From positions 1 through 10,978 of the forward strand of contig CAMPGJ010000029.1 in the NCBI GenBank assembly GCA_946885425.1: a stretch of DNA of 10,978 nucleotides, in the 5' to 3' direction. Shown piece after piece: positions 6,032 to 10,978 of the stretch. Both the position numbers and the translations under genes were made by a program. Numbering within the stretch: the stretch's first letter is position 1; every line of letters starts with the position of its first letter. Source of the stretch: an uncultured bacterium. GTDB lineage: Bacteria > Patescibacteria > Microgenomatia > Levybacterales > UBA12049. A model generated the notes under the pieces. It was given only the letters and a program-made list of their open reading frames with translations, did no database searches and was not told where the DNA came from.

Positions 6032-7939
6032 TCAGAGTGACTCAAGGGGCAAATCCATGATGTTGTTATTCACTAATCCTGCGCTTTTACGGTCGGATGA
6101 AAGTCTGGGGAGCACTTCACGGGCGAAAAAGTTCGCTGTCACGACTTTTCCTTCATAAAACGACTTATCCGCACCTTTAGCACCAGCTTCGAGCTTTTCC
6201 TTTGCTACCTCTGCTTGTCTCAAAAGCAGATAGCCTACCATCATGTCTCCAAATGCCATTAATAATCGCTCGTCATTCTGCCCGACTTTATAAATGTTTT
6301 TTTCTTTCCCAGGTTGCAAAACACCAGCAGCATCCGTAATCATCAAACCTACCATTGCCTCAATATCACTCACTCCCTTACGCAGCAATACTCGCTCCTG
6401 CGTAAAATCTCCACCTTTTTCGGCAAATCTTTTAACTTCATCTACCATTGATCCCATCGCTTGTCCCCCTTTCATCTTATCTCCGAGTATTTTCCTAAAG
6501 AAGAAATCTTTCGCTTGGATCGCAGTCGTCCCCTCATAAATCGTATCTATTTTTGCATCCCGGACGTACTGTTCCATAGGATAGTCTTTCAAAAACCCGG
6601 CTCCTCCAAAGATTTGCAACGAATCCTGAAGCAGATGGTTCGCCCGTTCAGAACCAAATCCTTTCACCACTGGAAGCAGCAGGTCATTTTTTCCATTTAA
6701 TGCTTTAAGTTTCTCATCCCTGATTTCTGTCTTCTGCTCAACTTTAGTCATTTGAATCTCGTCTTGTACTGTTGCTGTATAAAGAGCCAAAGCCCGTAAG
6801 CCTTCTGCGTACGATTTTTGCATCATGAGGCTTCTACGCACCTCCGGATGGCTGATAATAGGAGTCATTTCAGCTTTATTGTCCATCCGAGTCATATCCT
6901 GTCCCTGCAAACGGGTCTTAGCATACTCAAGCGCATTCAGATAGGCAGTAGATAACGTTGCCGCAGATTTAATACCGATCATCATCCGCGCATTCTCGAT
7001 AATCTTGAACATCTGAGCAATTCCGTTATGCTCATCTCCAACCAGATATCCCACCGCTGGCTGTTGATCACCAAATACCAACTCACAGGTCGGCGAAGCC
7101 TTTATTCCCATTTTATCTTCAATTTTTGTAGCATAGACACCATTCCTCGTACCAATCTCACCCGTTTGTGTATCAAAATTGTATTTGGGAACCATGAACA
7201 AAGAAAGTCCCTTTGTGCCTGACCGGGCACCTTCAGGTCTGGCTAATACTAGATGGATAATGTTATCCGTCGCATCATTTTCTCCACCAGTAATAAAACA
7301 CTTTGTCCCCTGTATGTGCCAGCTCCCATCTTTCTGCGGGATAGCTTTTGTTCTGCCTGCTCCGACATCTGAACCTGCATCAGGTTCTGTCAGCACCATC
7401 GTGGCCCCCCATTTCTTATCTATTGCCAACTTTGCAGTTTTTTTCTGAGATTCATTTCCTATTGCATGCAATGTCTCAGCAGCAGATATGCCTAACGCAG
7501 AGCTCAAATAAACAGAAGAATTTGCTCCCACGAACATTTCGTTCATCGCCCACATAACACTACGGGGAGCATTGGCCCCATCCAATGCTTCGGACATACC
7601 AGCTCTATACAATTCTGAGTCCATATACGAGTTGTATGAATTTTTGAATCCTTCAGGAAGAGTAATAGAATTAGTGTCTCTATTAAAAACAGTGGGATTA
7701 CGATCATCGGACGTGAACGATTTGGCCATCTCCGAGGCAACACGCTTACTCTCTGTTAATAAATCCAGAGCAGTCTCTGTATCGAGGTTCTCAAAAGGCT
7801 TTTTTCCTAAGATTTCTTGTCTTCCATACACTTCAAACAGATTGAAACGAATATCACGGAGATTACTCTTGTAGTGGATTTCTCCGCTCTCAGGCTTTTT
7901 ACCCTCTTTTATTGGAAGTTTACCTTCACGTTCGGGCAT
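6032..7939 (-). CDS. Large acyl-CoA dehydrogenase, FadE5/DmdC-like
   Basis: An FAD flavoprotein that should oxidise an acyl-CoA to the 2-enoyl-CoA. The 635 residues place it in the long ACAD subfamily (about 580-620), not the usual 380-residue type. Visible features: N-terminal HYKSNLRDIRFNLFEV (22-37), a signature I associate with actinobacterial FadE5-type enzymes; the flavin-contact motif LTEPDAGSDVG (183-193); KCFITGG (213-219); KMGIKASPTCEL (276-287); QIFGGAGF (442-449); the catalytic base E469 in IYEGTTAIQ; and an extra C-terminal helical domain from about 480. All key residues are present, so it looks functional. No thiolase, enoyl-CoA hydratase, acyl-CoA ligase or ETF gene is in the window, so substrate and electron acceptor are unknown. 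A TTGACA-18-TTTAAT promoter precedes it; there is no Shine-Dalgarno. Its stop is TGA, showing a standard stop code. Lateral acquisition is likely but not proven. Confidence 0.93.
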   Translation of the reverse strand: MPEREGKLPIKEGKKPESGEIHYKSNLRDIRFNLFEVYGRQEILGKKPFENLDTETALDLLTESKRVASEMAKSFTSDDRNPTVFNRDTNSITLPEGFKNSYNSYMDSELYRAGMSEALDGANAPRSVMWAMNEMFVGANSSVYLSSALGISAAETLHAIGNESQKKTAKLAIDKKWGATMVLTEPDAGSDVGAGRTKAIPQKDGSWHIQGTKCFITGGENDATDNIIHLVLARPEGARSGTKGLSLFMVPKYNFDTQTGEIGTRNGVYATKIEDKMGIKASPTCELVFGDQQPAVGYLVGDEHNGIAQMFKIIENARMMIGIKSAATLSTAYLNALEYAKTRLQGQDMTRMDNKAEMTPIISHPEVRRSLMMQKSYAEGLRALALYTATVQDEIQMTKVEQKTEIRDEKLKALNGKNDLLLPVVKGFGSERANHLLQDSLQIFGGAGFLKDYPMEQYVRDAKIDTIYEGTTAIQAKDFFFRKILGDKMKGGQAMGSMVDEVKRFAEKGGDFTQERVLLRKGVSDIEAMVGLMITDAAGVLQPGKEKNIYKVGQNDERLLMAFGDMMVGYLLLRQAEVAKEKLEAGAKGADKSFYEGKVVTANFFAREVLPRLSSDRKSAGLVNNNIMDLPLESL

Positions 7940-7963
7940 ATAGATGCGCTAGAAGCTAATTTG

Positions 7964-7993
7964 ATTAAATCACTGAAGAAGATGAAGTGTCAA
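7964..7993 (-). promoter_or_regulatory. Predicted acyl-CoA dehydrogenase promoter
   Basis: On the minus strand a perfect TTGACA (7993-7988), an 18-bp spacer and TTTAAT (7969-7964). The box ends 24 nt before the ATG, so this mRNA would carry a leader of about 17 nt, the longest predicted here, yet without a Shine-Dalgarno sequence. Confidence 0.5.
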
Positions 7994-8019
7994 TAAACCA
8001 TAATCCTGACAAAAATAAA

Positions 8020-8149
8020 ATTCGAATATCGAAATTCGAAATACGAAACAATATCGAAATCATAATGACAAAAAATTTAAACGTTTTGAATTTTTGACAT
8101 TTGAATATTTGAATTTGTTTCGGATTTCGTGCTTAGGATTTCGAGTTTA
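8020..8149. repeat. Heptad-based imperfect palindrome (TTCGAA/TTTGAA type)
   Basis: Heptamers of the NNNCGAA type (8020, 8027, 8034, 8041) form the left arm. A 32-bp imperfect palindrome (8067-8098, about 12 of 16 positions pairing) forms the centre. Heptamers with TTTGAA and GGATTTCG (8100, 8107, 8114, 8121, 8128, 8135, 8142) form the right arm. The right end overlaps the stop codon of the winged-helix regulator. As RNA the centre could fold and might end transcription of the regulator. It fills most of the 207-bp gap before the acyl-CoA dehydrogenase gene. Confidence 0.8.
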
Positions 8150-9436
8150 CTCTGTTGCTGTAGTCATTTTGTATCCCCGGGTACGTACGGTGACAATTTC
8201 ATATGGGCTATCCTGTTCACGTAGTTTGACGCGGACACGGGCAACAAGCCTATCAATTGCCCAGTCAGAGACACCAAATTCCTGATATTCCGGCCAGACT
8301 TTGCTGATAATCGTATCGCGATCACAGATATTTCCTATCTGCACCTTCAAAAGTTCAAATAATAAATTCTCCTTACGTGTCAGATGCGCCACGCGGTTCT
8401 TTTTATGCTCTTCTTTATCCCGCTCCAAAACATATAGTTCAAATAACGGACTAAACACATGATCTGTCTGCCCTACAAGCCCTGTCTCCCATAAATAATG
8501 AGCTTTCTTCTTTTCTTCAGGCTGAATTTTTAGTTTTTTTGCCGCTTCCAAAAGTACTCTTTGTTCATCTTTGAGCAGGCTCTCCCATAGCTCATCTGAC
8601 TGAAGCATAATCCGCTCATCTACAGATAGAAGTCTAAGCAACTCCGCCAATGATTCTATTTTTTCCTCCTTTTTTTCATTAAGAATCACGAGTGCCAGTT
8701 GGAAATATTGCACGTAGCCACTGGTCGCGGTAAACAACGCCGATTCAGTCACAGGAGAAAGAGTGAAGTTATACCGCTTGCGGTATGCTTCATAAAGCAC
8801 CTTCATGTCTACATCTTCAAGAGGCGTGACATACATCATCTGAGCAAAAATAGAAAGAAGCGTACCAGCAGAAGGAGCCAATGTGCTGAGACTTCTGTCG
8901 CTGGTAAAAACATACGCTAGGTTACCGCTTGTAGCATCCCTCAATCCTTCCAGATTATCAAAAAATGATGGGTTAAATTTCTCCTTCAACCGATCAAAAC
9001 GGACAAAAAATAGTGTCGGAGAAAAACCCTTCTCTACAATAAGTGTGAGTGCTTTTCTGAGATTATCGATAATAAGGAATAAATCCTGGGACTGAACGCT
9101 TTTATCGAACAGATCTCCAATTTTTCTTTTGGTTGCGGAGGGTAATGCTGACTTTTCAGTAGTATCCACAATCCGCTTGAGAGTTAAATTCCAAAAAGGA
9201 TATATTTCCCTTTCAACGAGGTCATTTAAGTCTACAGAGATAAATAAGTGATGCTGCTTTGTATCTACGTATGTGGGGATAATATCCTTATGGCTGAGGA
9301 AAAACCGGAGAAAATTGCCGATTCCCACACGCTTCATTCCGACAATGTTTACAGACTGACGCTGCTGTAAATATCCGCCCAGTTCTGCAGCTTCTTTCTT
9401 CTGAAAAGTAATTGGATAGGATGCTTCGGGCTCCAT
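8147..9436 (-). CDS. Winged-helix regulator with a degenerate AAA/STAND-like ATPase domain
   Basis: A 429-residue protein with two parts. The C terminus (about 349-424) is an OmpR/PhoB-type winged helix: HLTRKENLLFELL, DRDTIISKVWPEY, the recognition region VSDWAIDRLVARVRVKL and the wing hairpin YEIVTVRTRGYKM. The N terminus resembles a P-loop NTPase of AAA/STAND type. NIVGMKRVGIGNFLRFF (30-46) sits at the Walker A position but lacks the Lys and Ser/Thr; TLFFVRFD (141-148) resembles Walker B; AYVFTSD (174-180) resembles sensor 1. About 205-340 are helical and could be a lid and sensing region. It probably binds DNA in the cytoplasm, with the N-terminal domain as an oligomerisation or ligand switch, perhaps without ATP hydrolysis. 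No receiver domain is present. It is divergent from pgk. A TTGTAA-17-TACAAT promoter ends 6 nt before the ATG at 9436. The target genes are unknown. Confidence 0.8.
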   Translation of the reverse strand: MEPEASYPITFQKKEAAELGGYLQQRQSVNIVGMKRVGIGNFLRFFLSHKDIIPTYVDTKQHHLFISVDLNDLVEREIYPFWNLTLKRIVDTTEKSALPSATKRKIGDLFDKSVQSQDLFLIIDNLRKALTLIVEKGFSPTLFFVRFDRLKEKFNPSFFDNLEGLRDATSGNLAYVFTSDRSLSTLAPSAGTLLSIFAQMMYVTPLEDVDMKVLYEAYRKRYNFTLSPVTESALFTATSGYVQYFQLALVILNEKKEEKIESLAELLRLLSVDERIMLQSDELWESLLKDEQRVLLEAAKKLKIQPEEKKKAHYLWETGLVGQTDHVFSPLFELYVLERDKEEHKKNRVAHLTRKENLLFELLKVQIGNICDRDTIISKVWPEYQEFGVSDWAIDRLVARVRVKLREQDSPYEIVTVRTRGYKMTTATE

Positions 9437-9442
9437 ACCGCA

Positions 9443-9471
9443 ATTGTAACTCTAACGAGGACAATTTACAA
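9443..9471 (-). promoter_or_regulatory. Predicted promoter of the winged-helix regulator (leaderless, -35 in repeat)
   Basis: On the minus strand TTGTAA (9471-9466), a 17-bp spacer and TACAAT (9448-9443). The box ends 6 nt before the ATG. The -35 hexamer is part of an ATTGTAA unit of the heptad repeat at 9459-9486. Confidence 0.6.
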
Positions 9472-9486
9472 TTGACAGTTAACAAT
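9459..9486. repeat. Heptad repeat (TAACAAT units) upstream of the regulator
   Basis: Four consecutive 7-mers (GGACAAT, TTACAAT, TGACAGT, TAACAAT) on the plus strand; on the minus strand these are ATTGTTA-type units. A 20-bp stretch (9468-9487) is identical, in inverted orientation, to 10888-10907 on the far side of pgk. Confidence 0.85.
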
Positions 9487-9497
9487 TGGCTCCAAAC

Positions 9498-9587
9498 CGT
9501 CATTGCGAGCGTAGCGCGGCAATCTCGTCAAGTTATTTTTATGGACCAGATTGCTTCTTTGCTCATTCTTCGCGCCTTGCAATGACG
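9498..9587. mobile_element. Palindromic non-autonomous element (CGTCATTGC...GCAATGACG ends)
   Basis: A 90-bp segment with perfect 9-bp terminal inverted repeats (9498-9506 and 9579-9587) and internal CGGCAATCT / AGATTGCTTC segments that also pair in inverted order. This CATTGCGAG...CAATCT...GATTGCTTC...GCAATGACG pattern is a familiar type of dispersed palindrome in uncultured bacterial genomes. It sits between the regulator promoter and the pgk promoter without disturbing either, and codes for nothing recognisable. Confidence 0.65.
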
Positions 9588-9598
9588 AATCAAAACAT

Positions 9599-9627
9599 TT
9601 GTAAAACCTCATCTATTTCTTTATACT
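9599..9627 (+). promoter_or_regulatory. Predicted pgk promoter (leaderless)
   Basis: TTGTAA (9599-9604), a 17-bp spacer and TATACT (9622-9627). The box ends 8 nt before the pgk ATG. The -35 hexamer is identical to that of the divergent regulator, which would suit shared control, though no operator was identified. Confidence 0.6.
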
Positions 9628-9635
9628 AAGTTCAA

Positions 9636-10802
9636 ATGAAATATATTGATGAAGTTGAACTATCATATAAAAAGATTCTTCTTCGAGTTGATTTCAATGT
9701 TTCACTCAACCCCAACCACTCAATCAGTAACGATGAGCGTATACGACAATCAATCCCTACTATTAAATATCTTCTCAAACGGCGTAATAAACTTATTCTC
9801 GTGGCACACCTTGGAGAACCGGAGAAACGCTCTCCTGCTGATTCACTCATCCGCGTAGCAAAACGCCTCCATGAATATCTGCCTCACCACAAAGTCACCC
9901 TTGTAAATGACTTTATTACTAATCCGCAGCAACTGTTAGAACAAAAAGAAGGAGAGATCCTCCTTCTGGAGAACATCCGGTTCTACCCGGGCGAACAAGC
10001 AAATGATCCAGCTTTTTCTAAACAACTGGCAGCACTTGCTAATATCTATGTTAATGATGCCTTTGGCGTCTCACATCGCAAATCAGCATCCGTCGTTGGT
10101 GTTCCCTCTTTGCTTCCCTGCTATGGAGGTCTACTTCTTAAAAAAGAAATTGAGATGATTGATAAAGTTATGAACCACCCGAAAAAACCTCTTGTCGCGA
10201 TCATTGGCGGCAAAAAAATTACCACTAAAATTAAATTCATCACTAAATTGACGAAAGTTGCTGACTACCTCCTTCTTGGAGGCGGATTAGCCAATACATT
10301 CCTCGAGGCACAAGGTCATCACCTGGGCAACAGCCTTGTTTCGCAAGAAGATGTCGCAGTAGCGAAAAAGATTTTGCATCTGGCAGAAAAAGAAGGGACG
10401 AATATTCTCCTGCCAGCAGACGTTATCGTTGGGAATAGCTTGCACAGCAAGCGAAGCGAAGAGAAAAGATTGAGTGAGGTCGATGCAGATGACCAAATCC
10501 TGGATATCGGTCCTGAAACAGAAGCGCTCTTTGGTTCAGTCATCGATAAAGCCGGTACTGTCATCTGGAACGGTCCTGTCGGGTACATGGAAAACCCAGT
10601 CTTCAAAAGAGGTACCGACTTTCTTTACTATGCTATAACAAAGAATCCTGACGTCATCTCAGTTGTAGGCGGCGGCGACACCCTGGCAGCAATAGCTAAC
10701 AAAGACTACCTAGATAAAATCACCCACATTTCCACCGGTGGAGGCGCCATGCTGGAATTTATAGAAAAAGGCACACTGCCAGGAATTGAAGCACTGAAGT
10801 AA
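9636..10802 (+). CDS. pgk: Phosphoglycerate kinase
   Basis: Interconverts 1,3-bisphosphoglycerate and ADP with 3-phosphoglycerate and ATP in the cytoplasm; in fermentative CPR bacteria this is a main ATP-yielding step. The 388 residues are normal. Visible motifs: LLRVDFNVSL (15-24; D19 and N21 contact substrate), DERI with R35, AHLGEP (57-62, H58), LENIRFYPGE with R115, NDAFGVSHR with R148, IGGKKITTK at the nucleotide site, WNGPVGYME (311-319), the phosphate loop GGGDT (345-349) and STGGGAMLEF (367-376). Two positions depart from the family pattern: the signature VDFNVP is VDFNVS, and HLGRP is HLGEP, which loses an Arg that normally helps bind 3-phosphoglycerate. The ATG at 9636 opens the conserved N terminus and lies 8 nt after a -10 box. 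No other glycolytic gene is adjacent in the window. Confidence 0.97.
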   Translation: MKYIDEVELSYKKILLRVDFNVSLNPNHSISNDERIRQSIPTIKYLLKRRNKLILVAHLGEPEKRSPADSLIRVAKRLHEYLPHHKVTLVNDFITNPQQLLEQKEGEILLLENIRFYPGEQANDPAFSKQLAALANIYVNDAFGVSHRKSASVVGVPSLLPCYGGLLLKKEIEMIDKVMNHPKKPLVAIIGGKKITTKIKFITKLTKVADYLLLGGGLANTFLEAQGHHLGNSLVSQEDVAVAKKILHLAEKEGTNILLPADVIVGNSLHSKRSEEKRLSEVDADDQILDIGPETEALFGSVIDKAGTVIWNGPVGYMENPVFKRGTDFLYYAITKNPDVISVVGGGDTLAAIANKDYLDKITHISTGGGAMLEFIEKGTLPGIEALK

Positions 10803-10829
10803 ATATCAAACTACACCTGTCTTCCTATT

Positions 10830-10849
10830 CACCTCAAGTGATGTGTTTT
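10830..10849 (+). terminator. Weak candidate terminator after pgk
   Basis: An imperfect stem (CACCTCA pairing with TGATGTG, one mismatch) is followed by TTTT, 28 nt after the pgk stop. The stem is short and the T-run minimal, so this is a tentative call; no better candidate exists before the next promoter. Confidence 0.3.
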
Positions 10850-10881
10850 AGCATTTTCCCAAACCATGTCGTATTCTGGTT

Positions 10882-10909
10882 ATTGTGAATTGTTAACTGT
10901 CAATTGTCT
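10882..10909. repeat. Heptad repeat (ATTGTTA units) downstream of pgk
   Basis: Four consecutive 7-mers (ATTGTGA, ATTGTTA, ACTGTCA, ATTGTCT). Positions 10888-10907 are an exact inverted copy of 9468-9487. The tract supplies the -35 box of the promoter for the gene at the right edge. Confidence 0.85.
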
Positions 10910-10917
10910 GTTATAAT
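10890..10917 (+). promoter_or_regulatory. Predicted promoter of the right-edge gene (leaderless, -35 in repeat)
   Basis: TTGTTA (10890-10895), a 16-bp spacer and a perfect TATAAT (10912-10917) with an extended TG at 10909. The box ends 6 nt before the ATG at 10924. The -35 lies inside the heptad repeat. Confidence 0.6.
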
Positions 10918-10923
10918 AAACGT

Positions 10924-10978
10924 ATGTTCGAGATTTCTCATCTAGTTGAACTATACGGAGCTACCTTTGGTTACATTG
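10924..10978 (+). CDS. Start of an unidentified gene, possibly a membrane protein
   Basis: Only 18 complete codons are in the window, beginning MFEISHLVELYGATFGYI. The start is supported by a strong extended -10 box 6 nt upstream, the same arrangement as pgk and rplY. The opening (a short amphipathic helix with ELYG, then Gly and aromatic residues) is reminiscent of DedA-family membrane proteins, but 18 residues are too few to assign a family, and I do not claim one. Confidence 0.5.
   Translation, partial: MFEISHLVELYGATFGYI

Noticed and set aside
8067..8098. Classic intrinsic terminator
   Set aside because: The stem is AT-rich and imperfect, with A/T runs on both sides belonging to the repeat itself; termination is possible but cannot be called from the sequence.
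10319..10606. 95-codon minus-strand frame opposite pgk
   Set aside because: It is antisense to conserved PGK motifs (NGPVGYME region), with no start context.

Overview
The window looks like a chromosome fragment from a Candidate Phyla Radiation (Patescibacteria) bacterium, most likely of the Microgenomates group. This rests on my reading of protein style (pgk, ribosomal protein L25 with an acidic tail, a short valS), on tight gene packing with few or no Shine-Dalgarno sequences, and on abundant short-period AT-rich repeats between genes. No marker gene here fixes the lineage. TGA is used as a stop (end of the acyl-CoA dehydrogenase gene), so the TGA=Gly code of Gracilibacteria/Absconditabacteria does not apply.

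Layout. Positions 1-1018 (minus) carry ruvC followed by the 5' part of ruvA, both Holliday-junction processing. Positions 1104-2174 (minus) encode an exported or membrane-anchored endonuclease/exonuclease/phosphatase-family protein. A divergent intergenic region then leads to rplY (ribosomal protein L25, plus strand). Converging on rplY is a minus-strand run. In transcription order it is a winged-helix regulator with a degenerate AAA/STAND-like N-terminal domain (9436-8147), a large FadE5-type acyl-CoA dehydrogenase (7939-6032), valS (5984-3720) and a small membrane-anchored TPR protein (3554-3168). Divergent from the regulator, on the plus strand, are pgk (9636-10802) and the first 18 codons of an unidentified gene at the right edge.

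The genes do not form one pathway. DNA recombination, translation (valS, rplY) and glycolysis (pgk) are housekeeping. The acyl-CoA dehydrogenase, the exported nuclease/phosphatase and the regulator are accessory. No CRISPR array, tRNA, rRNA, transposase or phage gene was seen.

The most notable signal lies outside the genes. Nearly every intergenic region holds low-complexity repeats built from 7-bp units (one from 8-bp units), often arranged as imperfect palindromes. Two such tracts lie in frame inside the 3' part of valS. The repeats overlap or abut the stop codons of most minus-strand genes and supply the -35 box of at least two predicted promoters. Most genes have a plausible -10 box ending only 5-8 nt before the ATG, implying mainly leaderless mRNAs. 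Two further elements of about 90-114 bp with CGTCAT...ATGACG ends resemble non-autonomous palindromic elements; one lies directly against the stop codon of an unusually short valS.
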